64,000 nt of DNA, from assembly GCF_022565475.1 (NCBI RefSeq), contig NZ_JAIUMR010000013.1, positions 1-64,000 on the forward strand. The letters are read 5' to 3'. The notes beneath the pieces are model-generated. The model had not been told where the DNA came from, ran no database searches, and worked only from the letters and a program-made list of their open reading frames with translations. The translations under genes and the position numbers were made by a program. Each line of letters begins with the position of its first letter. Within the stretch, counting starts at the first letter, position 1. Below are positions 1 through 7,658 of this stretch, one piece after another. Origin of the DNA: Aliidiomarina sp. (GTDB lineage Bacteria > Pseudomonadota > Gammaproteobacteria > Enterobacterales > Alteromonadaceae).

Positions 1-107
1 AGCGACGTGGAACCACCTGAATCCATTCCGAACTCAGAAGTGAAACATGTCAGCGCCGATGGTAGTGTGGGGTCTCCCCATGTGAGAGTAGGACACCGCC
101 AGGCACC
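1..107 (+). rRNA. rrf: 5S ribosomal RNA, 3' portion (partial)
   Basis: The first ~107 bases read as the 3' part of a bacterial 5S rRNA: the conserved CCGAACTCAGAAGTGAAAC stretch (about 28-46), the GGTAGTGTGGGGTCTCCCCATGTGAGAGTAGG region and the closing GCCAGGC end. The 5' end lies outside the window, so the rest of the rRNA operon must lie to the left. A terminator follows within 10 bases, so no distal tRNA follows this 5S gene. The exact 3' end is uncertain by a few bases. Confidence 0.95.
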
Positions 108-115
108 TAATACGG

Positions 116-150
116 AAAAGCCCTTCGTTATTATGCGAAGGGCTTTTTTC
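116..150 (+). terminator. Rho-independent terminator of the rRNA operon
   Basis: A perfect 8-bp stem (GCCCTTCG at 120-127 with CGAAGGGC at 136-143) has an 8-nt loop and is followed by six T residues. It sits directly after the 5S gene. Confidence 0.93.
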
Positions 151-176
151 GTTGGCGCTTCACAACAACTTATTGG

Positions 177-626
177 CTAGTGATCACACTCGCCAATATC
201 TTCATTCCAGATATCAGGGCGTTGTTCGATAAAGCGCCCCATGAGTTCGATACACTGTGGATCGCGCAACTCGATTACATTGACGCCTGCATCTCTTAGC
301 CAGTCGAGATGGCCAGCAAAGTTAACTGACTCACCGACGACGACCGTACCGATATTGAACTGCCGAATTAATCCGGAACAATACCAACACGGTGCAAGGG
401 TCGTTACTAGAATCTTGTCGCGATAGTTGGTTTGCCGTCCTGCTTTTCGAAACGCGTCGGTTTCACCGTGAATCGACGGATCGTCCTCTTGCACACGACG
501 ATTACGCCCTTCGCTCAAAAGATTCCCTTGAGCATCAAACAATGCAGCCCCGACTGGCACTCCTCCCTCTTCTGCACCAATTTCAGCTTGCTTACGGGCG
601 ACACTTAAAAGTGCTTCATAGTTCAT
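177..626 (-). CDS. Cytosine deaminase, fungal FCY1-like (CMP/dCMP deaminase fold)
   Basis: Predicted zinc hydrolase deaminating cytosine to uracil in pyrimidine salvage. The 149-aa protein has the deaminase-fold signature HGE (His53, Glu55) and PCWYC (Cys80, Cys83) for zinc binding and catalysis. It resembles yeast cytosine deaminase along its length as I recall that sequence: EGGVP near the N-terminus, VVGESVNF in the middle, and the C-terminal segment RPDIWNEDIGE. The Trp and Asp of that C-terminal segment contact the base in the yeast enzyme. E. coli CodA is an unrelated amidohydrolase. The start at 626 is preferred over 671 because AAGGA lies just upstream and the length then fits the family. 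The gene is divergent from the TonB receptor. Another small amine or nucleoside substrate is possible. Confidence 0.85.
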   Translation of the reverse strand: MNYEALLSVARKQAEIGAEEGGVPVGAALFDAQGNLLSEGRNRRVQEDDPSIHGETDAFRKAGRQTNYRDKILVTTLAPCWYCSGLIRQFNIGTVVVGESVNFAGHLDWLRDAGVNVIELRDPQCIELMGRFIEQRPDIWNEDIGECDH

Positions 627-795
627 ATTCAATCCTTTTCGAAAACGTATGCGTAGGAAATAAAGTAGCACTTAAGTCGAAATAGACAAACAGCATCTTC
701 AGAATTGCATACTCTGAGGAAATTCTACAGTCAGCCAAAGCGGCGAATGTTCGGGCGATATATAACTTTAGTCTATGTAAGATCAGTTTGGTATT

Positions 796-811
796 GCATG
801 TCTAGACGTCT
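796..811. promoter_or_regulatory. Candidate MetJ operator (met box) upstream of TonB receptor
   Basis: Positions 804-811 are AGACGTCT, the exact MetJ consensus 8-mer. The preceding in-register 8-mer (796-803, GCATGTCT) matches at 5 of 8 positions. MetJ binds tandem 8-bp boxes, so one perfect plus one weak box is plausible but not conclusive. The same perfect 8-mer lies upstream of metK at 58077. The box is 53 bases before the receptor start codon. Confidence 0.55.
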
Positions 812-863
812 ATTTGGTAAGTTGTAATTCTAATAGATAATGTCCATCACGAGGGAAAACACT

Positions 864-3266
864 ATGAAGGCACGATTAATCAGTACGGCCATTGCCAGTG
901 CATTGGCGCTTCCCACTGCGGTTGCGTGGGCGCAGGATAGTGGTCAAGCGGTTGATGCGGCAGCGGAACGGATTCAAGTCATTGGTTCACGCTTAAGCGT
1001 ACGAACAGCAACAGAAGGCACCGCGCCCGTCGATATTATTACCGGCGAAGATCTGATTGCCGCTGGTTTCACGGAAACAGCAAAAGCACTGCAATATGCT
1101 GTGCCGAGTTTTAACTTTCCGTCCTCATCGATTACCGATGGTTCCGATGCGGTGCGCCCAGCTTCCTTGCGCGGTTTATCGCCGGACCACACCTTGGTCT
1201 TAATCAACGGTAAACGTCGTCACGCCAGTGCATTGGTGCATTTAAACGGTACCACCGGGCGTGGTAGTTCCAACGTTGATTTAAACGCCATTCCAATTTC
1301 GGCGATCAAACGCATTGAAGTCCTACGTGACGGTGCCGCTGCTCAATACGGTTCTGACGCGATAGCCGGTGTGATCAATATTGTCCTCAAGGACAACTCG
1401 GAAGGCGGAGACCTCAGCTTCAGCGCAGGTCAAACGTATCAAGGTGATGGTGAGCAGTTTAAACTGCACGGCAGCGCCGGTTTCAATTTGAATGACCGCG
1501 GCGCTTTTGTCATCGCAGCCGAATATCATGACAAGGCACGGACCAACCGCGCTGGCTTGGATCCGCGTCAGCAATATCCATTGATTGATGGTCAGCCAGA
1601 TCCACGCGAACAAACCTTCAATCGTAAAAGCCATCATGTCGGTGATGCGGAATTCGAGAACATCGCAATCTTCTTTAATGCGGACTATCAAGTCGATAAC
1701 GGCAGTCTTTACGCGTTTGGCGGTTTCAGCGATAGACGAACAAAATCTGGTGCATTTTACCGCCGAGCGATTGATAATAGAAACCTCATCGAAGTTTACC
1801 CAGACGGTTTCTTGCCGCTCTTGAGTCCAGATACTAATGATATTTCACTCGCGGCAGGTTATCGATTTGTTGTCAGTGATTGGGATGCAGACTTATCGGT
1901 GATTTATGGCGAATCTGAATTCAACTATCGCCTTGAGAACTCTCTGAACGCTTCTCTTGGTCCAAGCACACCCACAGAATTTGATGCTGGCACCTTGGTG
2001 CATGACGAACTCAACGTTAACTTCGAAGTGAGTCGTTTAATACCGTTTTACAACTATTCTGATTTAGCCCTCGCCCTTGGCGTGAGCTACCGAGAAAACG
2101 GTTATCAAGTGAAGGCGGGTGAACCGGGGTCTTATGAGAATGGCGGATTCGACAACCGGCCTGCCGGTAGCCAAGGCTTTACCGGCTTCCGTCCGGACTC
2201 TGAAGTGAATGAGTCGCGTGACAACACGGGCTTATACGTTGAACTGGAGAATATGCTGACCGAAAACTTCCAATGGGGTGCGGCACTTCGTTACGAAGAC
2301 TATTCGGATTTCGGCAGCAATACCAGTTGGAAACTATCAGGTCGCTACGAATTCTCGCCTAATTTTGCTATTCGCGGTGCAACGAACACGGGTTTCCGTG
2401 CGCCGAGTGTGCAACAGTTATACTTCACGAACATTTCGACCTTGTTTGTTAACCGTGACGGTGAGCTAGTACCAGAACAATCAGGAACCTTTAACAACAT
2501 TAGTTCAGTTGCACGTGAACTTGAAATTGGCAACCTCCGTCCTGAAGAATCACAAAGCTATAGCTTCGGAGCAGTTTGGAATGGCGACAACGGTCTTTCA
2601 ATCACAATCGACGCCTATCAGATTGAAATTGATGATCGCATTATACTCTCAAGCTCATTGATTCCGAGTGACTCCCAAGCTGTAGCGGATGCACTTGCGG
2701 CGGCGGGTGCCGATAATGCTCGGTTCTTTATCAACGCTGTGGATACTACGACGCGGGGCCTTGATATTGTTGTAGCGCAACGCTTTGACTTAGGTGAGTT
2801 TGGTAGTCTTCGAGCTCAAGCTGCCTATGGTTACAACGAGACCAAGGTCGATGGCGTAAATCTGCCGAGTATCCTTGATGGGCTTGATGACAAATTGTTC
2901 GATAATGTTGAACGTACGAGAATGACACGTTCAGTTCCGCGCAATAGTGCAACGTTCTCGCTGACGCATGGTTACGAGAAATGGACAAATCACTTAGCCT
3001 TAAGTTATTTTGGCGACTACATACTAGAAAACAATGCTGGTGTGCAGACCAAATTCAGTGGTAAATGGATTGCTGATCTGTCAACTCGCTATCAGTTTAC
3101 GGACAATTTGGCATTCAAATTTGGTGTTCAGAACTTGTTTGATACATATCCAGATCAGCAACGTCCTGAGAACCAATTTAATGGTATCTTCATTTATCCG
3201 AACACCAACGCACCGTTTGGATTTAATGGCGGCTACTACTATGGTGAGGTCACGTATCGCTTTTAG
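864..3266 (+). CDS. TonB-dependent outer-membrane receptor
   Basis: An 800-aa outer-membrane active transporter. It starts with a signal peptide (about residues 1-24, cleavage near AWA|QD) and a TonB-box-like segment (ERIQVIGSR). The plug domain contains RGLSPDHTLVLINGKRRH and the VEVLRDG-like motif IEVLRDGAAAQYGSDAIAGV. A long 22-strand-type barrel ends in YRF, with the terminal aromatic residue expected for BAM recognition. The start at 864 has GAGGGA upstream and gives an intact signal peptide, while the ATG at 840 does not. The substrate is not readable from sequence. The MetJ-like box upstream suggests a methionine- or cobalamin-linked ligand, which is inference only. A strong terminator follows, so the gene is monocistronic. 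Confidence 0.93.
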   Translation: MKARLISTAIASALALPTAVAWAQDSGQAVDAAAERIQVIGSRLSVRTATEGTAPVDIITGEDLIAAGFTETAKALQYAVPSFNFPSSSITDGSDAVRPASLRGLSPDHTLVLINGKRRHASALVHLNGTTGRGSSNVDLNAIPISAIKRIEVLRDGAAAQYGSDAIAGVINIVLKDNSEGGDLSFSAGQTYQGDGEQFKLHGSAGFNLNDRGAFVIAAEYHDKARTNRAGLDPRQQYPLIDGQPDPREQTFNRKSHHVGDAEFENIAIFFNADYQVDNGSLYAFGGFSDRRTKSGAFYRRAIDNRNLIEVYPDGFLPLLSPDTNDISLAAGYRFVVSDWDADLSVIYGESEFNYRLENSLNASLGPSTPTEFDAGTLVHDELNVNFEVSRLIPFYNYSDLALALGVSYRENGYQVKAGEPGSYENGGFDNRPAGSQGFTGFRPDSEVNESRDNTGLYVELENMLTENFQWGAALRYEDYSDFGSNTSWKLSGRYEFSPNFAIRGATNTGFRAPSVQQLYFTNISTLFVNRDGELVPEQSGTFNNISSVARELEIGNLRPEESQSYSFGAVWNGDNGLSITIDAYQIEIDDRIILSSSLIPSDSQAVADALAAAGADNARFFINAVDTTTRGLDIVVAQRFDLGEFGSLRAQAAYGYNETKVDGVNLPSILDGLDDKLFDNVERTRMTRSVPRNSATFSLTHGYEKWTNHLALSYFGDYILENNAGVQTKFSGKWIADLSTRYQFTDNLAFKFGVQNLFDTYPDQQRPENQFNGIFIYPNTNAPFGFNGGYYYGEVTYRF

Positions 3267-3284
3267 TGGTTTTGCTACGTGTTG

Positions 3285-3322
3285 AAAAAACGCTCTTACC
3301 GTGTTGACGGTAAGAGCGTTTT
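3285..3322 (+). terminator. Rho-independent terminator after TonB receptor
   Basis: An 11-bp perfect stem (CGCTCTTACCG 3291-3301 with CGGTAAGAGCG 3308-3318) is closed by a 6-nt loop, preceded by A residues and followed by TTTT. It begins about 20 bases after the receptor stop codon. Confidence 0.92.
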
Positions 3323-3461
3323 CGCTAATTAGTGGCGAAATTAACACATAAGCAACTCGAAAGTTCAGACATAAATATAAGTAAAACATGCAGTTGCATA
3401 GTTGGCATCATAATTGCTTCTAGATAGTTAATGAAGAAAAAATTATTTAGGAGTACGTCTC

Positions 3462-3755
3462 ATGAAAAATCTACTCATCGCTTTAGCAATCGTCGTTGCC
3501 TTGGTATGGTTTGGTCCTGCGTTATTAACCTTTATTATTGAAGGCGCGTTGTTACTCATTGTCCCAATTCTAGTCGTCGTTGCGGTCGCTGGAGCTGGCT
3601 TTTTGGTCGGCACGCTGGTTTTCGGTAGTACTATACTTGCCTTCGGTATCGCTGCTCTCGTTATTGCAGTGCTCGGCTTCAGCATTTTCTGGCCAGTTCT
3701 ATTACTACTATTTATCTTTTGGTTATTTAGTCGCAGCCGTACCCAAACGACTTAA
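3462..3755 (+). CDS. Small hydrophobic membrane protein of unknown function
   Basis: A 97-aa, almost entirely hydrophobic protein. It has about three to four membrane segments (roughly 4-20, 24-45, 47-70 and 72-90) and ends in a short polar tail, SRSRTQTT. AGGAG lies 8 bases before the ATG, which supports translation. I recognise no family. It lies 57 bases before the copper chaperone gene on the same strand, but no shared function can be read from this. Its extreme Val/Leu/Ala richness resembles small phage-shock-like or GlsB-like proteins without a diagnostic motif. Confidence 0.65.
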   Translation: MKNLLIALAIVVALVWFGPALLTFIIEGALLLIVPILVVVAVAGAGFLVGTLVFGSTILAFGIAALVIAVLGFSIFWPVLLLLFIFWLFSRSRTQTT

Positions 3756-3811
3756 AATTGGTTAAAGTGTTGCCATAATTCTAATAACGATAATGAAACA
3801 TGGAGACACTT

Positions 3812-4276
3812 ATGGCACGTTTTCTAACCTTATGTGGTGCGGGGCTGCTTACTGTTTTCGCACTACAGCCAGCGCTCGCGTCCGTTGAAGTAGAAAACTT
3901 CTGGTTGCGTGAGAGTATTCCGGGACAGCCTAACGGCGCGGGATTTGGTAAGTTTGTTAACTCAGGTAGTGATGATCGCGTTTTAGTTGGTGCAAGCAGC
4001 ACGATCGCAGAGGACGTGGAAATTCATCGGCATGTGCGCGATGGCGAGCAAATGCGGATGGAGGCGATGGATGCGTTGGTCATTCCTGCTGGCGAAGAGG
4101 TCGTTCTGCAACCGGGCGGTTACCACTTGATGTTGATGCAGCTCCAGCGTCCTTTGGTCGTGGGCGAAGAGCATGATTTGGTGCTTATTTTTAGCGATGG
4201 CACCACTATCGAAGTTAAAGTTCCGGTAAAATCACTTGTTGATAGCTCGTCACGCGGGCATGGTCACAGACATTAA
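3812..4276 (+). CDS. PCu(A)C-family periplasmic copper chaperone
   Basis: A 154-aa exported protein of the PCu(A)C (DUF461) family, which binds Cu(I) in the periplasm and delivers it to the CuA centre of cytochrome oxidase. The signal peptide covers about residues 1-23 (ending ALA|SVEV). The family's His/Met motif is visible: His in VEIHRHV, Met in EQMRMEAM, and the distal GGYHLMLM. The C-terminus, GHGHRH, may add metal affinity. The start at 3812 (MARFLTL) is chosen because GGAGA lies before it. The ATG at 3800 would add four residues ahead of the signal peptide. The gene is followed 27 bases later by the TIGR04219 gene. Confidence 0.9.
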   Translation: MARFLTLCGAGLLTVFALQPALASVEVENFWLRESIPGQPNGAGFGKFVNSGSDDRVLVGASSTIAEDVEIHRHVRDGEQMRMEAMDALVIPAGEEVVLQPGGYHLMLMQLQRPLVVGEEHDLVLIFSDGTTIEVKVPVKSLVDSSSRGHGHRH

Positions 4277-4303
4277 GACAATTTAATCAACAAGGATATC
4301 TTT

Positions 4304-5011
4304 ATGCGAAAGTATCTCGCAACAGGCATCGCATTCGCAGGCTTGATGACGATTGGGTCGGCACATGCTGACCTCATTAATATTGAAGGGGACGTACAAT
4401 ATTGGTCAGCCAATGCTTCCGGAGATCACACCTTCGGTGATTTGCGGTTTTCAGGAAATGATTGGGACACGGAAGGACAAACGCGCCTGAGTGCGTCCTT
4501 TGAACACTTTCTGCCATTGCTACCCAATATTAAAGTAGCAAGTCAAACCTTGGAATTTGACGGTAAGCGTGATCAAGTTTTGAGCTCACGTATTGATCTC
4601 AGCCATGATTTATTTACCTTATATTATGCGCCGCTGAATAATGACTTAACCACGGTGCACTTTGGTGCGAGTTATATGCGCATTAGTGGCTCCATCCACG
4701 AATTTGGCTCTGGTAGTCGCTCACCGAGCGAAAGTGTTTCAGAAGACATTGGGCTAGGTTACCTACGTGCATCATTTGGCTTGCCATTTACGGGTTTCTC
4801 AGTGGTTGGTCAAGGGCAATTTTCGATAGGCAGTGACCATGAGATTAGCGATCTTGAAGCTGCTGTTCGTTATCGCTTCATGGATAGTGTGCTTGATGGT
4901 CATGTGAGTCTTGGTTATCGCCAGGCGCAAATACAGCTGGCAAATGGCGACCAATTTGCGACGGACTATCGTTTTAAAGGACCATTTTTGAGCTTGTCTT
5001 TGCGTTTCTAA
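4304..5011 (+). CDS. TIGR04219-family outer-membrane beta-barrel protein
   Basis: A 235-aa exported protein with a signal peptide (about 1-22, cleavage after SAHA) and alternating-residue beta strands throughout, ending in LSLSLRF with a terminal Phe. The N-terminal segment DLINIEGDVQYWSANASG is characteristic of the TIGR04219 outer-membrane family found in marine gammaproteobacteria, whose function is unknown. AAGGA precedes the ATG. It is probably co-transcribed with the PCu(A)C gene, and a bidirectional terminator follows. Confidence 0.82.
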   Translation: MRKYLATGIAFAGLMTIGSAHADLINIEGDVQYWSANASGDHTFGDLRFSGNDWDTEGQTRLSASFEHFLPLLPNIKVASQTLEFDGKRDQVLSSRIDLSHDLFTLYYAPLNNDLTTVHFGASYMRISGSIHEFGSGSRSPSESVSEDIGLGYLRASFGLPFTGFSVVGQGQFSIGSDHEISDLEAAVRYRFMDSVLDGHVSLGYRQAQIQLANGDQFATDYRFKGPFLSLSLRF

Positions 5012-5032
5012 ATTTTCGCAATTAAAGTATAC

Positions 5033-5060
5033 AAAAACCGGCTGAGTCGCCGGTTTTTTT
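5033..5060. terminator. Bidirectional rho-independent terminator
   Basis: The stem AACCGGC (5036-5042) / GCCGGTT (5049-5055) is flanked by A5 on the left and T7 on the right. It can therefore end transcription of the TIGR04219 gene (+) and of the DUF3299 gene (-), which converge here. Confidence 0.9.
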
Positions 5061-5085
5061 GTAATGAACGGGTGTACTTAGAACT

Positions 5086-5568
5086 TTAGAAATAAGGTTC
5101 AACGGCGGTCGCTTCAAGTTGATAGCCAACCAAAGCTAGGTCTGAGTCCTTATGTTCAACTTTAATCGTACCTGTCACCCAAACTGCATCGTAAGTCACT
5201 GGGTAAGGCACACCCTCAGGGAAGGTGACGTGAACGATCTGATTGGGTGGCGGGGGTGGCACATGGATGCAAGCCCCAAAGTAGGGAACAAGTAGAAACT
5301 CGGTTACGCGTCGATCGTCACCCTCAAGTTGAACAACATAACCTGGTAACTTGACGTGCTGACCATTCAGCTCAGGAACGACAGGCGCGTCCAAACTTTG
5401 CTGAATTTGTGCTTCCGGGTTTTGTTCATAGAACATAGGATCGCGCACCGGTGGTGCTTTCCAATCGTCAGGCTTCAGTTCGTTCCAATTTAACGTACGT
5501 ACATCGGCTTGCGCTAAAGGGGCAATGGCAATAAGTGCCACAGCGCAAAGACCTGCCAATAACTTCAT
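5086..5568 (-). CDS. DUF3299 exported protein, partner of the ABC transporter
   Basis: A 160-aa protein with a signal peptide (about 1-21, ending AQA|DVRTLNW) and a DUF3299 domain. The recognisable core is the FLLVPYFGACIHVPPPPPNQ stretch with its single Cys and Pro run, preceded by HVKLPGYVV. Its molecular role is unknown. DUF3299 genes are commonly found beside MacB/FtsX-type ABC genes, and one is part of the zinc-regulated zrgABCDE cluster in Vibrio cholerae. Here it is the last gene of the ATPase-permease-DUF3299 set, one base after the permease stop, so it is almost certainly co-transcribed. The periplasmic location is inferred. Confidence 0.85.
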   Translation of the reverse strand: MKLLAGLCAVALIAIAPLAQADVRTLNWNELKPDDWKAPPVRDPMFYEQNPEAQIQQSLDAPVVPELNGQHVKLPGYVVQLEGDDRRVTEFLLVPYFGACIHVPPPPPNQIVHVTFPEGVPYPVTYDAVWVTGTIKVEHKDSDLALVGYQLEATAVEPYF

Positions 5569-5569
5569 T

Positions 5570-6949
5570 TTAAAACCTCATCGATAAGCCATCTGCGAGT
5601 GAATTACGGTACGCTCGCCAAGCTGGAATACAACTAATTACAAAGCTGGCAGCAAGAACAATACCCATGCGCTGCCATTCTTCTGGTGAAATTGTGCCTA
5701 GTTCAACAACGATACCGAAGCTCGTTTGGATCCATGGTGCTAACGCTAGGATGAGACCATAAAGTAGGCCAACACCGACAGCAATACCAATCGCTGTTAA
5801 GAAAACGGCCTCACTGACCAACAAACTAAAGATCGTTTTTGGTCCAGCGCCGATTGCTCTTAAGACCGCCATTTCTCGACGTCGTTCCCTTAAGCTAGCG
5901 AGTAACGTGGCAAGCATACCGATCAGCCCAGTAAGCAGCACAAACCCAGAGACAATCGATAGCGCGGTTTCGAATCCACTTAATGTGCGCCACAGTTCTT
6001 GTAGCGTCGATCCCGGCATAATGGCAGTAAGAGGCTCGTCACGATAGGTATTAATTTCTCGCTGCATAAAAACTGCCCGTGGTCGACTCTGCAAACCGAC
6101 TAAAAATGCACTGATTCCAGGAATTGGTGGCTGCACGCTAGCGCTTTCAGCCTCATGCACATGGTTGTGTTCGTGGTCATGACTGTGCTCGTGATGCTCA
6201 TGATCGTGATCGTGATCGTGGTCATGACTGTGTTCGTGATGCTCATGATCGTGATCGTGGTCATGACTGTGTTCATGATGCTCATGATCGTGGTCATTTT
6301 CATGATCATGGCCATGACCGCCATGCATAATATCGAGATCGCGTAAGCCAATGAAAATTGCCTGATCGACCGGCGTACCGGTTCGCTCTAGAACACCGCT
6401 AATGATCAATGGATGATCGTCGTGCTCATGGAAACTGACACTACCTGTCCCGTGAGCGACAACCAGCTCTGAACCGACGGTTAAACCAAGTTGTCGAGCA
6501 ACTTGCGCTCCGAGCACGGCCTCTTCGCGGCCAAATGCTTGACCTTCAGCGAATGCCAGAGATTGCTGGCGAGCATAGCGGAAATAATCGAAATAATGTG
6601 GTTCGGTCGCGACCACCGGAAACCCGCGAACACTATCGCCAAGTGCTATGGGTACGGACCATTCGACCTGCGGATGGTTGGCAAAATGTTCGTAAGTCTG
6701 CCAGCTTACGTTGGCGGTTGGATTACCGATGTGGAAAACAGAATACAGCAGCAGATTGACTGAGCCACTACGGGCGCCCACAATCAGATCAGTTCCAGAG
6801 ATCGTATTGGCAAAACCAGCTCGGGTCTGTTGGCTGACGCGCTCGACGCCGAGCAGCAACATGACACTGATCGCGATGGCGAAAATCGTGAGTAATGCAT
6901 TTGATTTGCGGCTGAGTAAACTGGCCAGTGAAAGGCGGAATAGCTTCAT
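5570..6949 (-). CDS. ABC transporter permease, FtsX/MacB type, with His-rich loop
   Basis: A 459-aa inner-membrane permease. It has one N-terminal membrane segment (about 15-35), a large MacB-type periplasmic domain and three C-terminal membrane segments (about 330-455). The FtsX-family signature ERRREMAVLRAIGAG is at the start of the last block. Inserted in the periplasmic domain at about residues 211-268 is a dense His/Asp/Glu tract made of degenerate repeats, probably binding Zn(II) or another soft metal. It overlaps the ATPase gene by 4 bases and is followed by DUF3299. The arrangement resembles the zrg zinc-linked transporter of Vibrio. The transported substrate is unknown, and lipoprotein or envelope work is equally possible for this fold. 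Confidence 0.9.
   Translation of the reverse strand: MKLFRLSLASLLSRKSNALLTIFAIAISVMLLLGVERVSQQTRAGFANTISGTDLIVGARSGSVNLLLYSVFHIGNPTANVSWQTYEHFANHPQVEWSVPIALGDSVRGFPVVATEPHYFDYFRYARQQSLAFAEGQAFGREEAVLGAQVARQLGLTVGSELVVAHGTGSVSFHEHDDHPLIISGVLERTGTPVDQAIFIGLRDLDIMHGGHGHDHENDHDHEHHEHSHDHDHDHEHHEHSHDHDHDHDHEHHEHSHDHEHNHVHEAESASVQPPIPGISAFLVGLQSRPRAVFMQREINTYRDEPLTAIMPGSTLQELWRTLSGFETALSIVSGFVLLTGLIGMLATLLASLRERRREMAVLRAIGAGPKTIFSLLVSEAVFLTAIGIAVGVGLLYGLILALAPWIQTSFGIVVELGTISPEEWQRMGIVLAASFVISCIPAWRAYRNSLADGLSMRF
6178..6294. repeat. Graded tandem repeat encoding the His/Asp tract of the permease
   Basis: Three tandem units lie in frame: 6178-6222 (45 nt), 6223-6261 (39 nt) and 6262-6294 (33 nt). 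Each begins CATGACTGTG and ends GTGGT. They differ by whole copies of the 6-nt element GATCGT, roughly three, two and one copies. All length differences are multiples of 6 nt, so the permease frame is kept. Confidence 0.92.
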
Positions 6950-7650
6950 TTTTTGCCCTCCACTTGGTTGATTTCAGAGAGTTCAATGATACGGTCAAAA
7001 TGATGACCGAGTGATGCGTCATGGGTGACGAACACTAAAGTAATTGCAGCCGAGGTACATTCTTGTTGTAGCAAGTCGAGAAAGTTGTCGCGGGCGTCTG
7101 TGTCGAGAGCTGAGGTGGGCTCATCGGCAATAATTAGTTCTGGTTTGCCAATCAGAGCGCGAGCAACGGCGACACGTTGTTGTTGACCGACACTCAGTTG
7201 CGAGGCTTGTTGATGCCATAATTTAGCATCAATCCCTAAGTGAGTTAGTAAGCGTTCACATTCGCTTTCAGGCTTAATATTTAGCGCAGCAAGTTTCTTT
7301 TTTCGAGCGGTAGAAAAATCACAGGCAAGCAAAACATTGCGATAGACACTTAAATACGGCAAAAGATTGAATTGCTGAAAAATGTAGCCGATATGATCCG
7401 CACGGAATTTGTCGCGTTGACGTTGGCTTAAGCGATGCAAGTCGGTGCCAAGAATACTAAGTGTACCCGAGCTGGGTTGATTGATGCCGGCTAGTAACGA
7501 CAATAGCGTGGATTTTCCCGAACCACTCGGTCCACGTAGCAAAATACGTTCACCTTTGGCAACGGCAAGTGCCGGTATAAATAACGTGGGTTGGGATTGC
7601 TTTGGCCAGCAGAATTTAATCTGCTGGCCGGTAATGCAAAGTTCAGCCAT
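6946..7650 (-). CDS. ABC transporter ATP-binding protein (LolD/MacB type)
   Basis: A 234-aa ATPase subunit with Walker A GPSGSGKS (about residues 39-46), the Q-loop region FQQFNLLPYLS, signature LSVGQQQR, Walker B LIIADEPT followed by SALD, and the H-loop VTHD. The sequence places it with the LolD/MacB/FtsE group, which pairs with FtsX-type permeases and acts mechanically on periplasmic partners. Its 3' end overlaps the permease start by 4 bases, indicating translational coupling. It starts 9 bases after the ppa stop codon, so expression may be driven from the ppa promoter. Confidence 0.95.
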   Translation of the reverse strand: MAELCITGQQIKFCWPKQSQPTLFIPALAVAKGERILLRGPSGSGKSTLLSLLAGINQPSSGTLSILGTDLHRLSQRQRDKFRADHIGYIFQQFNLLPYLSVYRNVLLACDFSTARKKKLAALNIKPESECERLLTHLGIDAKLWHQQASQLSVGQQQRVAVARALIGKPELIIADEPTSALDTDARDNFLDLLQQECTSAAITLVFVTHDASLGHHFDRIIELSEINQVEGKK

Positions 7651-7658
7651 AGCTGACC

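Noticed and set aside
1323-1691. 122-aa minus-strand ORF inside the first TonB receptor
   Set aside because: Shadow frame of a well-supported coding region with no ribosome-binding site or recognisable domain.
6178-6294. CRISPR-like repeat array
   Set aside because: The units are adjacent with no spacers, differ by hexamer copies and lie in frame in a conserved permease.
6155-6346. A 63-aa plus-strand ORF rich in Val, Met and Ile that looks like a membrane peptide
   Set aside because: It is the antisense reading of the His/Asp repeat in the permease gene. The hydrophobic composition follows from the repeat, and there is no ribosome-binding site.
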